Of a DNA stretch of 64,000 nucleotides, positions 1-8,899 are shown piece by piece. The notes below the pieces were generated by a model that was not told the DNA's origin, ran no database searches, and saw nothing but the letters and a program-made list of their open reading frames with translations. The stretch is from CBDBBY01 sp965205055 (lineage in GTDB: Bacteria > Pseudomonadota > Alphaproteobacteria > Rhodobacterales > Rhodobacteraceae), in assembly GCA_965205055.1 (NCBI GenBank), contig OZ242030.1:2480001-2544000 (forward strand), in the 5' to 3' direction. How positions within the stretch are numbered: position 1 is the stretch's first letter; each line of letters opens with the position of its first letter. The translations under genes were made by a program, and so were the position numbers.

Positions 1-1
1 A

Positions 2-217
2 CACGGGCTGGCTTCCTACTTTTATGCCAAGGACATTTCGAGGGTCTGGCGCGTGGCGGAGGCGCTGGAATACGGAATCGTCGGCATCAACACCGGGCTG
101 TTCTCCACGGAAGTCGCGCCTTTCGGAGGCGTGAAGCAATCCGGGATGGGACGCGAGGGATCGCGGCACGGCATCGAGGACTACCTCGAAATGAAGTATC
201 TCTGCATGTCGATCTGA
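2..217 (+). CDS. gabD: Succinate-semialdehyde dehydrogenase, C-terminal end (5' truncated by window)
   Basis: The window opens inside a reading frame of 71 residues ending in TGA at 215-217. It carries the C-terminal signature of NAD(P)-dependent succinate-semialdehyde dehydrogenases: a VGINTG stretch, then PFGGVKQSGMGREGS and a final EYLE-like DYLEMKYLC tail. These enzymes oxidise succinate semialdehyde to succinate in the cytoplasm (GABA and related degradation). The catalytic Cys and Glu lie upstream of the window, so the assignment rests on the tail alone. A related aldehyde dehydrogenase with another substrate cannot be excluded. Confidence 0.85.
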   Translation, partial: HGLASYFYAKDISRVWRVAEALEYGIVGINTGLFSTEVAPFGGVKQSGMGREGSRHGIEDYLEMKYLCMSI

Positions 218-533
218 TCAGCCGAATTCGTAGCGATTTGTCCTGAAACCGGGCCTTCGCCGGGCGCTTCGCTGAGCGGAGCGCCCGATGCAATTCGGTC
301 GGCATGCAAAAGAAAAATCAAGCGTTTTGAAAGGAGTGTCGGCGCTTTTCGGGTATTTGAGCGATGCAATGGAGTTTTTCCGGATTATGATTCAATAACA
401 GCGAAAATTGTATCTGGATATCTCGCGGTTTCAATGACTTCGGGATAGCCAATTATGAGCCGATGCAAACAGTCTTTTGACATGAAACGCAGAGATGGAT
501 AAATTCAGTCCAAGGCAGCCAAGGAATTAGTCG
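218..533. other. Intergenic region, no gene seen
   Basis: This spacer separates the dehydrogenase stop from the nucleotidyltransferase/HEPN gene. The part from about 310 onward is visibly richer in A and T and probably carries the downstream gene's promoter. No convincing terminator, small RNA or short gene was recognised. Confidence 0.4.
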
Positions 534-1730
534 ATGGACAAATCTGAGGCCCAAACCGAATCCGGGCGCACCTTGGCTCTCGATTCAGTCCGGCCGTCCG
601 CTATTGTTTCAAACCGACGATTTCGGACGTGGGGCAAGATCGCAGCAGTTGACACTGCACTCGTTCCTGCTCCCGCCTGCAAAACAGTCGAGGATGCCTG
701 CCGGAAAGCGCTGGCTCTGTGGCCGGATGCGAAAGCGGCAATCCTATTCGGCTCCAGAGCCCGCGGCGATCACCTTGCCGACAGCGACTGGGATATTGCC
801 TTCATAACCAAGACTAAACAATCGCTGCCGAAACCCGTTATTCGTGTTTTCGACGAACTGCGAGAGCACTCAGGATTCGACGTGCAGGCGCAGGGGATTT
901 TGAAATCCCGATTTCACGAATGCGCTGATTCCTTGGGCAACATCGCAGCTCCGATTGCACGCGAGGGGCGTTTGATCGCAGGGTACTGCGAATGGCCGGA
1001 AACAGAAAGCGAGCCAATATTGAAACCGGATGATTACCATGATTGGCGAAGCAGCGCCTTGAGCCGCATAGTTAACGCGTCTGAAAATCTTGCAACGACC
1101 ATTGATTTAGCCCGTGAGCACAGGATTCGAATCGTATTGGGAGATTTTGTGGCGAACTCCTCGGATGCCGCAGAGCGTTTTGCCAAAATCGCTTTCGCGA
1201 AACTCACTTCCGGCACCGGCGCGGACATTCCAAGACGCCATCAAGTCGACAAAATAATAAACACATTGGACCACGTATTGAAAGAAGACGCTGGACCGAA
1301 CGCCGCATGGTGGCGGTCGGAGGGCGGCAAAAATTTCCGCGACTTGCTCTGCATGATGAACGGATATGGGGATGAAGACCACCAGTCCGGATACCCGGGA
1401 TCACAACTTGACGCCGACGTGATTACTCATGCTGCAAATCGCCTTATCGCTACAGCTTCATTTGCTATTTTGGAAGCTGAAGAACTTCCCGCTCCCGGAG
1501 GTCTGCGAAAAGCTTCGAGAGATGTGGCCGGAATCTACTGGACCCAAATGCGGGCGGCGGCGCGACGTCTCCGCCAATCCTTGCGGGATTTTGGCCCGAA
1601 CGATTTGACCTTTTCGGTGGCCGATCCTGAATTCGCTGAATCCATTTCGGTTGCCGTAGACTCCGGCGAAGAAATTGCGCAATCACTCGACAAGCTCGCC
1701 GACAGCTTACACAACGAATTGGAGGTCTGA
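534..1730 (+). CDS. Fused MNT-type nucleotidyltransferase / HEPN-domain protein
   Basis: A 398-residue protein. Residues about 70-95 hold the polymerase-beta-like nucleotidyltransferase motif GSRARGD followed by SDWDI, with the G-S and D-x-D residues needed to bind nucleotide and metal. The middle third (about 170-310) is helical and resembles HEPN domains of the type found next to minimal nucleotidyltransferases, including an AERFAKIAFAK helix and a PRRHQVDKI stretch. In MNT/HEPN toxin-antitoxin pairs the MNT protein AMPylates and silences the HEPN ribonuclease; here both parts are on one chain. A canonical R-x4-6-H HEPN active site is not obvious, so nuclease activity is uncertain. The ATG at 534 has AAGGA about 9 bases upstream. 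No partner gene is adjacent. The gene is less G+C-rich than its neighbours, which would fit transfer. Confidence 0.7.
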   Translation: MDKSEAQTESGRTLALDSVRPSAIVSNRRFRTWGKIAAVDTALVPAPACKTVEDACRKALALWPDAKAAILFGSRARGDHLADSDWDIAFITKTKQSLPKPVIRVFDELREHSGFDVQAQGILKSRFHECADSLGNIAAPIAREGRLIAGYCEWPETESEPILKPDDYHDWRSSALSRIVNASENLATTIDLAREHRIRIVLGDFVANSSDAAERFAKIAFAKLTSGTGADIPRRHQVDKIINTLDHVLKEDAGPNAAWWRSEGGKNFRDLLCMMNGYGDEDHQSGYPGSQLDADVITHAANRLIATASFAILEAEELPAPGGLRKASRDVAGIYWTQMRAAARRLRQSLRDFGPNDLTFSVADPEFAESISVAVDSGEEIAQSLDKLADSLHNELEV

Positions 1731-1815
1731 GAGCCGTGCTTGGACCGAACAAGCCTTGTTCATTGTCCGATCCCGATTTCTCTCAGGCAGATCCTTGACA
1801 ATTTGCGAATGCAAA

Positions 1816-1844
1816 TCGGGCGCGCCCGGCTTGGGCGCGCCCGA
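1816..1844. terminator. Strong stem-loop between convergent genes
   Basis: A perfect 12-bp stem (TCGGGCGCGCCC, loop GGCTT, then its complement) lies between the convergent nucleotidyltransferase/HEPN and Hsp20 genes. Its position fits a bidirectional terminator. The flanking T-runs are short (ATTTGC on the minus side), so termination strength is uncertain. Confidence 0.55.
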
Positions 1845-1864
1845 GGTCGTGGATTGATTTTGGG

Positions 1865-2317
1865 TTACGCTTCCAAGACGGCGGCACTTTGATCAACGCG
1901 GTTGATTTTGATCGTGCGCGGCTTCAAAGCTTCCGGAACTTCCCTCTTGAGGTCGATGTGGAGCATTCCGTCCTCGCAAGCCGCCTGGGTGACCACGATA
2001 TGGTCCGCCAAGTAGAACTTGCGAGCGAAGCCTCTCTCGGCGATCCCGCGATGGAGATACTCGACGCCGTTCCCTTCATCGGACTTCTTGGCCGTTACCA
2101 AGAGCTGATTCTGGTGGACTTCGACCTTGATGTCCTTCTCGGAAAGGCCCGCGACCGCGATGGAAATCCGATAGTCGTCATTGGATTTCTTCACGATGTT
2201 GAAGGGCGGGTAGCTCGTGTTTGAAACGTCGTTCCCCGTGACGGTGCCGATCAGGTCGGCCAAGCGGTCGAATCCGACAGTCGACCTGTAAAGTGGAGTA
2301 AAGTCAAAGGCTCGCAT
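1865..2317 (-). CDS. Hsp20/IbpA-family small heat shock protein
   Basis: A 150-residue member of the alpha-crystallin/Hsp20 family, which holds unfolded proteins in a refoldable state during heat stress. The N-terminus (MRAFDFTPLYRSTVGFDRL) and SYPPFNI stretch are typical of IbpA-type proteins. The crystallin core spans roughly residues 35-130 and includes the AERGFARKFYL segment. The C-terminal tail has RTIKIN, the I-x-I oligomerisation motif. The start is fixed by AAGGAGGAT seven bases upstream of the ATG. A heat-shock-type promoter is proposed at 2413-2442. IbpA genes of alphaproteobacteria often carry a thermosensing 5' leader; no convincing one was confirmed here. Confidence 0.93.
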   Translation of the reverse strand: MRAFDFTPLYRSTVGFDRLADLIGTVTGNDVSNTSYPPFNIVKKSNDDYRISIAVAGLSEKDIKVEVHQNQLLVTAKKSDEGNGVEYLHRGIAERGFARKFYLADHIVVTQAACEDGMLHIDLKREVPEALKPRTIKINRVDQSAAVLEA

Positions 2318-2412
2318 TTTGATCCTCCTTCTGAGCGATATGTTGCGATGCGCCCTCCGAAATGGACGGGCTGTTTTGAAATGCCCGGAGCCTGTCGGCC
2401 TCCGGTGTCATC

Positions 2413-2442
2413 AATATTGGAACGGATCGGCGCTGCTTCAAG
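2413..2442 (-). promoter_or_regulatory. Possible sigma-32 (heat-shock) promoter of the Hsp20 gene
   Basis: Read on the minus strand: CTTGAAG, a 13-base spacer, then TTCCAATATT. This resembles the sigma-32 consensus (CTTGAA and CCCCATnT, 13-14 apart), with an exact -35 half and a weaker -10 half. It lies about 100 bases upstream of the Hsp20 start, past the end of glcF, which supports independent heat-shock transcription. Inferred from consensus only. Confidence 0.4.
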
Positions 2443-2505
2443 GGCTTGGGCAAGAATTTTTCTTCGTCGCACGAAAAATCTTGTGCGAAGCTGCCGTGGC
2501 GCGGT

Positions 2506-3804
2506 TCAGCAGTATTCCGGCTCGCGAAGAACGCTCGGCTCAGGTCCGCCGGTGGCCCAATCAAGCAACTCGACAGTGTGGACAACCGGAACGGTCGTTC
2601 CGGTGCTGATCTGCATCATGCACCCAATGTTCCCCGAAGCAATCACGTCGGGGGATTTGGCTTCCAAAGCCTGAACCTTGTTCGATTTGAGTTTCGCCGA
2701 GATTTCGGGCTGAAGGATATTGTACGTTCCGGCGGACCCGCAGCACAAATGGCTGTCTGCGGGTTCAACAACTTCAAAGCCTGCATCTTTCAAGAGTTCT
2801 TTCGGCGCGGAGACGATTCTTTGACCGTGCTGGAGCGAGCAAGCGGAGTGGTAGGCGACCTTCAGGCCTTTGCTTGATCCTGTCGGCAAGCCGAGCTCTG
2901 TCAGCAACTCGGTAATGTCGACCGCCAGTTCGGAAATCTTGCTGGCTCGGTGCTGGCCAGGAAACCCGCGGAACATCTCGCCGTAATGCTTGACCACCGT
3001 GCCGCACCCGCTTGCATTCACGACCACCGCGTCCAAACCGTTTGCCTCATACTCTTCGTGCCATGCGGCGATGCTGCGAAGTGCCGTTTCCCGGCTGGAC
3101 TCGGACATCCCCATGTGATGGGTAAGCGCCCCGCAGCATCCGGCCCCTCGCGCGACCACGACTTCGCAGCCGAGACGTCGCAGCAGCCTGATTGTGGCGT
3201 CGTTGATGTTCGTGTTCAGGGCGCGCTGCGCGCAACCTGTCACTATCGCGACGCGCTTCTTCTTCTTGCCTTCCGCCTGGAATACCTGCGGGTCGTCGTT
3301 TCTGCTCACCGGCGGGATTGTTTTCGGCGCAAGTTCGAGCATGGCTTTCAGCCGCCGGTCAGGCATGATGCCTCTGAACGGGCGCGCGGCTTTCGCCATC
3401 AGCATGGCTACGCGGAAACGGGTCGGAAAGGGAAGCACCTTTGCGAGAATCCACCGCAGCGCCGAATCGCCGAGCGGACGCCTGTAGGTTCGTTCGATGT
3501 GTTCTCGCGCATAATCAACCAACTTCATGTATTCGACGCCGGACGGGCAGGTCGACATGCATGCGAGGCAGGACAGGCACCTGTCGATATGGCGAACCGT
3601 GCGGCTGTCCGCAGCGCGGCCGTTTTCCAGCATTTCCTTGATCAGGTAGATCCGGCCTCTTGGACCGTCGAGTTCATCGCCAATCAGTTGGTAGGTCGGG
3701 CAGGTCGCGTTGCACATTCCACAATGAACGCATGATCTGATGATCTGGTTGGCGCGGCCGATTTCCGGGATTGCCAGCTGGTCTGCAGTGAAGCGCGTCT
3801 GCAT
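2506..3804 (-). CDS. glcF: Glycolate oxidase iron-sulfur subunit GlcF
   Basis: A 432-residue subunit that carries electrons from the flavin subunits of glycolate oxidase towards the respiratory chain, at the inner face of the membrane. Two ferredoxin-type 4Fe-4S motifs lie near the N-terminus (CVHCGMCNATCP near residue 27 and CLSCLACMSTCP near residue 75). The C-terminal half has two cysteine-rich CCG domains (GCCGALTHH and CCGSAGTYN). Length matches the family. It is the last gene of glcD-glcE-glcF; its ATG lies 3 bases after the glcE stop, so it is co-translated. Confidence 0.95.
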   Translation of the reverse strand: MQTRFTADQLAIPEIGRANQIIRSCVHCGMCNATCPTYQLIGDELDGPRGRIYLIKEMLENGRAADSRTVRHIDRCLSCLACMSTCPSGVEYMKLVDYAREHIERTYRRPLGDSALRWILAKVLPFPTRFRVAMLMAKAARPFRGIMPDRRLKAMLELAPKTIPPVSRNDDPQVFQAEGKKKKRVAIVTGCAQRALNTNINDATIRLLRRLGCEVVVARGAGCCGALTHHMGMSESSRETALRSIAAWHEEYEANGLDAVVVNASGCGTVVKHYGEMFRGFPGQHRASKISELAVDITELLTELGLPTGSSKGLKVAYHSACSLQHGQRIVSAPKELLKDAGFEVVEPADSHLCCGSAGTYNILQPEISAKLKSNKVQALEAKSPDVIASGNIGCMMQISTGTTVPVVHTVELLDWATGGPEPSVLREPEYC

Positions 3805-3807
3805 GCG

Positions 3808-4947
3808 TCAGCCGTGCATCAGTCCGGGGTTGAGAATGCCGCGCGGATCGAACATTTTTTTCAATGCGGCCGAGATCTTTTTCGCTCGGGCGGATCCGTG
3901 CTGAAATGCAGGAAACCGATCCAGAGTCTCTCTGTTTGCCCTGACGAGCATAGCATGCCCTTCGTACCGGCCCAGCCATGACCTAACATCCGATCCTTCC
4001 GGAACAAGGAGCCAAACAAGTCCGCCGCCCCAGTCGTAAACGACTTCCGGATCGCATCGGCGACGAATCCGATCCATGAGCACGGGGCCGTCGCTCGGTT
4101 TCGCGGCTACGCGCCAAACATCGCCCGGAAGGTCGTGGAACTTCGCGACATCCCTTATCCACTTCCATCCCGCCGCGGTCCTGTCTTGATCGTATTCCGC
4201 GGAGATCTCGCCGAATTCCTTCATCTGTTCGGAAAGTCTCCGGATGCTGGACCGAACGATTTCTTCAAAGCCCTCCAATCTGATCATGGTCGCGGGATGC
4301 CCGTCGAGTCCGCGCGGCGAATGCGCGGCGCCGGTAATGTTGAATGGCGTGCCCAGCGAGACCGACATGGCACGGACCGCTTCGGCATCGGAAAGACCGT
4401 AAATAAGCAGGACGCCTTGAAAATCCGACTTGGGAAGCACCTTGAATGCGATTTCGGTAATGACGCCCAAGGTTCCGCAGCTGCCCGCAAGCAGCTTGAC
4501 GAGGTCGTAGCCGGTCACATTCTTCATTACGCGGCCGCCATTCTTGATGATCTCGCCGCGACCGTCGACAAACCGCACCCCAAGCATATGATCTCTGCAT
4601 GCGCCGACAGTGACCCGTCTCGGACCGGAGATATTCGCTGCAGCGATCCCGCCGATTGTCGGCATCCCCTCTGTCTGAAGCAATCCTCTGTGATCCATCG
4701 GCTCGAAGGGCAGACACTGCCTCTCGCCGGCGAGTGCATTTTCCACTTCGTCAACGGGAGTTCCCGATCTTGCGATCAGCGTCAACGCAGCCGGCTCGTA
4801 GAGCTTGACGCCGGACAGCCCGCAGGTTTCGAGCGCACTACCGACAACCGATCCGCTGATTGATCGAGTCCCGCCTCCCTTAATGCGGAGAGGCCCATCG
4901 GATGTGGCGATAACTTCCGCAAGTTCCTTTTCGCTGGTCGGCGTCAC
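3808..4947 (-). CDS. glcE: Glycolate oxidase FAD-binding subunit GlcE
   Basis: A 379-residue FAD-binding subunit of glycolate oxidase, which converts glycolate to glyoxylate together with GlcD and GlcF. The FAD_binding_4 region spans about residues 10-180 and includes the GGRVMKNVTGYDL segment typical of GlcE. The predicted start is a GTG whose bases overlap the glcD stop codon (4944-4946), so translation is probably coupled. Length and order match the standard three-gene operon. Confidence 0.95.
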   Translation of the reverse strand: MTPTSEKELAEVIATSDGPLRIKGGGTRSISGSVVGSALETCGLSGVKLYEPAALTLIARSGTPVDEVENALAGERQCLPFEPMDHRGLLQTEGMPTIGGIAAANISGPRRVTVGACRDHMLGVRFVDGRGEIIKNGGRVMKNVTGYDLVKLLAGSCGTLGVITEIAFKVLPKSDFQGVLLIYGLSDAEAVRAMSVSLGTPFNITGAAHSPRGLDGHPATMIRLEGFEEIVRSSIRRLSEQMKEFGEISAEYDQDRTAAGWKWIRDVAKFHDLPGDVWRVAAKPSDGPVLMDRIRRRCDPEVVYDWGGGLVWLLVPEGSDVRSWLGRYEGHAMLVRANRETLDRFPAFQHGSARAKKISAALKKMFDPRGILNPGLMHG

Positions 4948-6374
4948 GCCCTGCGCCGTTCAGTCAATTCCAAAGGAAAGACTTTGGCCGGATTCAACAG
5001 CCAGCCCGGATCGAACACATCCTTCACCCGCAGCTGCGCTTCCAAATCCGCTTCGTTGTACTGGAAGTGCATGAGGTCGCGCTTCTCCACTCCGACCCCG
5101 TGCTCGCCTGTCAGGCAGCCTCCTGATTCTACGCAAAGCTTGAGGATTTCCGCGCCAAGCAGCTCAGCTTTTTCGACTGCCCCAAGCTCATTGGAATCGT
5201 AAAGGATCAAGGGATGCATATTGCCGTCGCCCGCATGGAATATGTTTGCGACCTCAAGTTCGAATTCTTGCGCCAAACGCCCAATCCCGTTCAAGACGGA
5301 AGGCAACTTGGAGACAGGGATCGTTCCATCCAAGCAAATGTAGTCGTTCATGCGGCCCATCGCGCCGAAGCCCGCTTTTCGGCCTGCCCAGATCCTGCGC
5401 GACTCCTCTTCGGAAGTGCTCTCGCGAAGCGCTTCCGGCCTGTGCTTCGCAGCGATCTGCTTGATTATGGAAAGCCCTTGGTCGATCTCGTCTTCGGAAC
5501 CGTCCACTTCGACGATCAAGAGGGCTTCGACATCGGGATATCCGACGCGCGCGAAATCTTCGCATGCCCTGATGCACAGTCTGTCCATGTATTCGATCGC
5601 CGCAGGAATGACGCCGGCGCCGATGATGTCCGAAACGCATCCTCCCGCCGCCTCCGAGGATGAAAACCCCATCAAGATGGGCCGAGCGCCTTCCGGTTTG
5701 GGCAAAATCCTGAGTACGGCCTCGGTTACAATTCCAAGCTGGCCTTCGGAACCGCAAACGACGCCGACCAGATCAAGTCCGGATGAGTCAAGGTATGGGC
5801 CGCCGAGTTCAAGGATCTCGCCGTCCATCGTCACCATGGTCAAGCCGAGCAAATTGTTGGTCGTAACCCCGTATTTCAGGCAATGGGCGCCGCCGGAGTT
5901 CATGGCGATGTTGCCGGCGATGGTGCAAGCCAGCTGGCTCGACGGATCGGGGGCATAGAAAAATCCCTCCGCTTCGACGGCTGAAGTGACGGCCGAATTC
6001 GTGCGTCCGGCCTGCACGCGGATGAAGCGATTTTCGTAATCCGTCTCCAGAACATCCGTCATTCTGGCCGTGCTTAGCACCACGCAATCCGCTGTCGGCA
6101 ACGCCCCGCCGGAAAGCGACGTCCCGGCGGCTCTCGGCACCACAGGCACGCCCGCGTCCTTGCAAATCTTCAGTACCGATTGAACTTCCGCAGTCGACGA
6201 CGGAAGTGCGACTGCCAGAGGCGGGCACGCGTACGCGGTGAACGCGTCGCATTCGTACGCCTTCGTTTCGAACGAGTCGCAGATCACGGAACCCGGCGGG
6301 AGCGATGCTTCAAGTGCAGCGATGATGCTCGCTTTTTTGGCAAGCACTGATTGATCCGGAACCGGCATATCCAT
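4944..6374 (-). CDS. glcD: Glycolate oxidase FAD-linked catalytic subunit GlcD
   Basis: A 476-residue FAD-linked oxidase subunit and the first gene of the glc operon. The N-terminal half is the FAD_binding_4 domain (PRAAGTSLSGGA near residue 80; CTIAGNIAMNSGGAHCLKYG near 150). The C-terminal FAD-oxidase domain has HAGDGNMHP and GEHGVGVEK, with the conserved His and Glu-His residues of the GlcD/D-lactate dehydrogenase family. The ATG has GGAGG about 10 bases upstream. Glycolate is a common excreted photosynthate in sea water, so the operon fits use of phytoplankton products. A D-lactate dehydrogenase role is less likely because glcE and glcF follow. Confidence 0.95.
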   Translation of the reverse strand: MDMPVPDQSVLAKKASIIAALEASLPPGSVICDSFETKAYECDAFTAYACPPLAVALPSSTAEVQSVLKICKDAGVPVVPRAAGTSLSGGALPTADCVVLSTARMTDVLETDYENRFIRVQAGRTNSAVTSAVEAEGFFYAPDPSSQLACTIAGNIAMNSGGAHCLKYGVTTNNLLGLTMVTMDGEILELGGPYLDSSGLDLVGVVCGSEGQLGIVTEAVLRILPKPEGARPILMGFSSSEAAGGCVSDIIGAGVIPAAIEYMDRLCIRACEDFARVGYPDVEALLIVEVDGSEDEIDQGLSIIKQIAAKHRPEALRESTSEEESRRIWAGRKAGFGAMGRMNDYICLDGTIPVSKLPSVLNGIGRLAQEFELEVANIFHAGDGNMHPLILYDSNELGAVEKAELLGAEILKLCVESGGCLTGEHGVGVEKRDLMHFQYNEADLEAQLRVKDVFDPGWLLNPAKVFPLELTERRRA

Positions 6375-6543
6375 TTTCGCCGAACCTCCAATTGCCGGAG
6401 TGTGTCAATTCCTTGGCTATTGAATTGCATGGCGATTGTCCACCATTCCCGATAAAGCCCGGTCCGCGATGAAACAAGTGGCCGGACATTGGCGCGATGC
6501 TGGAAGCGAGTCTCGGCCGCGCGAAGCAGAAAAGGATTTGGCG

Positions 6544-6900
6544 ATGCCCAAGACAGTTGGTGAAGTCTCAAGAATTCCGCTCTCCCCCGCAGTGATCCAA
6601 GGAAACACGGTTTTTGTTTCCGGGCAGGTGCCAGTGGACGACAACGGCATGATCGTCGAGGGAATCGAGGCGCAAACCCGACTCGTACTCGACAAGATCA
6701 AGGAACTGGTTGAAGCAGCCGGAAGTTCGATGGACAAAGTGGTGAAGACCACCGTGTTCCTTACGGACAAAACGGATTTCGCTGCGATGAACTCAATCTA
6801 CGCGGAATACTTTCCCGAGTCGCCGCCGGCGCGTTCCACAATCGAATGCGGGCTGATGATCGACATCAAGGTCGAAATCGAAGCCATAGCGGCAATCTGA
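6544..6900 (+). CDS. Rid (RidA/YjgF/YER057c) family protein
   Basis: A 118-residue protein of the Rid family, small homotrimeric enzymes that hydrolyse reactive enamine/imine intermediates released by PLP enzymes. Family features include IQGNTVFVSGQVPVD near the start, the central VVKTTVFLTD, and the C-terminal IECGLMIDIKVEIEAIA. The family normally has an Arg before the final strand (R-S-x-x-x-V); PARSTIECGL provides an Arg at the right place. The start chosen is the ATG at 6544, with AAAAGGA upstream; an in-frame start at 6436 would add 36 residues not typical of the family. It is divergent from glcDEF. Confidence 0.88.
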   Translation: MPKTVGEVSRIPLSPAVIQGNTVFVSGQVPVDDNGMIVEGIEAQTRLVLDKIKELVEAAGSSMDKVVKTTVFLTDKTDFAAMNSIYAEYFPESPPARSTIECGLMIDIKVEIEAIAAI

Positions 6901-7447
6901 GTCCTTACAGCATGGGCCGAACTCTCAACCGGCAACCCATCATGCAGACATTCAATCTTTGAATGCAGCGCGCATTCGGTCCGCGCCGCAACTTGAAAAT
7001 GCATCTGCCAGATTCTCGGAGTGCGGCGTCCGTTGCAGACTGCCGTCGGGCGCGGAAAGGAGTACGCAGGATTCCGGATGGGATTTCATGCGCGATTTTG
7101 GCATCTTCCTGACGGCGCCGGGCCCAATTCATCTGATCCTTAAGATAGGATATGATTTGCGCCTGCCCGTTCTTCGCCCCGGTCTCGATAGAAGACGGTC
7201 AACTGCGAAAGGTCGACTGCAGCGGCAAAGCGCTTGCAAATTGCCCGTGCATTCCGAATAGTTGCATGCGGGCTCTCGCCGGTTGCGGGATTTGAGGTGG
7301 AAGCAGCTTGGGGGCCTGCAGTTCTGACGTCAAGGCGGAGCCTCAACGACAGGCGATCTCCAGCGGCGCTCGGTATTGAGCTCGCGTTCGACTTGCCTGA
7401 AAGACTGGAACGGCTGTTGATGAAAAACGAAAGGGAAGGAGATGCCA
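6901..7447. other. Intergenic region upstream of tmm
   Basis: About 550 bases between the Rid gene and tmm. Short open frames here lack family resemblance and ribosome-binding sites. The promoter for tmm presumably lies here, but no clear -35/-10 pair was picked out. The last 17 bases contain the strong tmm ribosome-binding site. Confidence 0.4.
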
Positions 7448-8794
7448 ATGTCAGTACGCGTAGCCGTAATCGGAGCGGGACCGTCGGGACTGGCGCAGTT
7501 GCGCGCGTTTCAGTCCGCCAAGCAAAAGGGAGCGGAAATACCTGAAATAGTCTGCTTCGAAACTCAAGACGACTGGGGCGGCCTCTGGAACTATACTTGG
7601 CGCACAGGTCTGGATCAGCACGGCGAGCCCGTGCATTGCTCAATGTATCGGTACTTGTGGTCGAACGGCCCTAAGGAAGGATTGGAATTCGCCGATTACA
7701 CATTCGAAGAGCACTTCGGAAAGAACATTGCATCCTACCCGCCGAGAGCTGTTCTGCACGACTACATCAAAGGACGGGTCGAGAAAGCCGGCATCCGCCA
7801 CCTCATCAGATTCCGCACACCCGTGCGGCGCGTCGAATACGACGACTCGTCCGGAAAGTTTCGGGTCGTTGCTCAGGACATTCCCAACGACAGGGAAACG
7901 GACGAAACGTTCGATTACGTCGTCGTGGCCTCCGGTCACTTTTCAACCCCCAATGTTCCGGAGTTTCCCGGCTTCGATACGTTCAACGGCAGAATCCTGC
8001 ATGCCCACGACTTTCGCGACGCACGCGAATTTACCGGGAAGGACATACTGATCATCGGCACCAGCTATTCGGCTGAAGACATCGGGTCGCAATGCTGGAA
8101 GTACGGATGCAAGTCCGTGACCGTCAGTCATCGGACCGCGCCGATGGGCTACGACTGGCCGGACACTTGGAAAGAAGTTCCGTTGCTTGAGAGAGTGGAT
8201 AAACAGACCGCATACTTCAAGGACGGCTCGTCGAAGCGCGTCGATGCAATCCTGTTGTGCACCGGGTATCTCCACCATTTTCCGTTCATGGAAGACAAGC
8301 TCAAACTCCGAACGGCCAATCGCTTGGCGACGGCTGACTTGTACAAGGGAATTGTTTGGGTCGGCAATCCGAAGCTTTTCTACCTCGGCATGCAGGACCA
8401 ATGGTACACCTTCAACATGTTCGACGCCCAAGCTTGGTACGCCAGAGACATCATGCTCGGCCGAATCGCTGTCCCGGGCGAGAACGAACGGGCGGCCGAC
8501 GTTGCGGCGCGCGTTGACGCGGAAGACGCGATTGAAGACGATTACGGCGCAATCCGCTATCAAGGGGATTATGTGCGCGAGCTGATGGCGGATACGGATT
8601 ACCCCGAGTTCGACGTCGAGCTTTCCAACGAAGCGTTTTTCCAGTGGAAGAAGCACAAGAAGAAAAACATCATGAGTTTCAGAGATAACGGATATGTTTC
8701 GCCAATGACTCGTGCCGAAGCCCCGCCGCACCATACCAAATGGGTCGACGCTCTGGACGACTCGCTTGAGAGCTATCTCGAGGCTCCGGCCTGA
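7448..8794 (+). CDS. tmm: Bacterial trimethylamine monooxygenase (flavin-containing monooxygenase)
   Basis: A 448-residue NADPH-dependent flavoprotein that oxidises trimethylamine to trimethylamine N-oxide (and can act on dimethyl sulfide) in the cytoplasm. The N-terminal FAD site is GAGPSGLAQ (about residue 9). The FMO fingerprint F-x-G-x3-H-x3-F appears as FNGRILHAHDF near residue 175. The NADPH site is GTSYSAEDIG near residue 200, and CTGYLHHFPF is the F/LATGY-like motif near 270. The whole chain closely resembles the Tmm proteins of marine Roseobacter, SAR11 and Methylocella, more than general FMOs. The start is the second ATG (7448), because GGAAGGAG sits 6 bases ahead of it but touches the first ATG (7442). 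It stands alone with no TMAO-degrading genes beside it. Confidence 0.92.
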   Translation: MSVRVAVIGAGPSGLAQLRAFQSAKQKGAEIPEIVCFETQDDWGGLWNYTWRTGLDQHGEPVHCSMYRYLWSNGPKEGLEFADYTFEEHFGKNIASYPPRAVLHDYIKGRVEKAGIRHLIRFRTPVRRVEYDDSSGKFRVVAQDIPNDRETDETFDYVVVASGHFSTPNVPEFPGFDTFNGRILHAHDFRDAREFTGKDILIIGTSYSAEDIGSQCWKYGCKSVTVSHRTAPMGYDWPDTWKEVPLLERVDKQTAYFKDGSSKRVDAILLCTGYLHHFPFMEDKLKLRTANRLATADLYKGIVWVGNPKLFYLGMQDQWYTFNMFDAQAWYARDIMLGRIAVPGENERAADVAARVDAEDAIEDDYGAIRYQGDYVRELMADTDYPEFDVELSNEAFFQWKKHKKKNIMSFRDNGYVSPMTRAEAPPHHTKWVDALDDSLESYLEAPA

Positions 8795-8899
8795 CGATAT
8801 TGCGTGGAGTTCGCGTGGAATCCTGTTGCCCGTCAACTTTAGACTGAACTTCACGGGCTAAATTCCGCCGACCCGCCTCCCAAGACGTTGTTCGATAGT

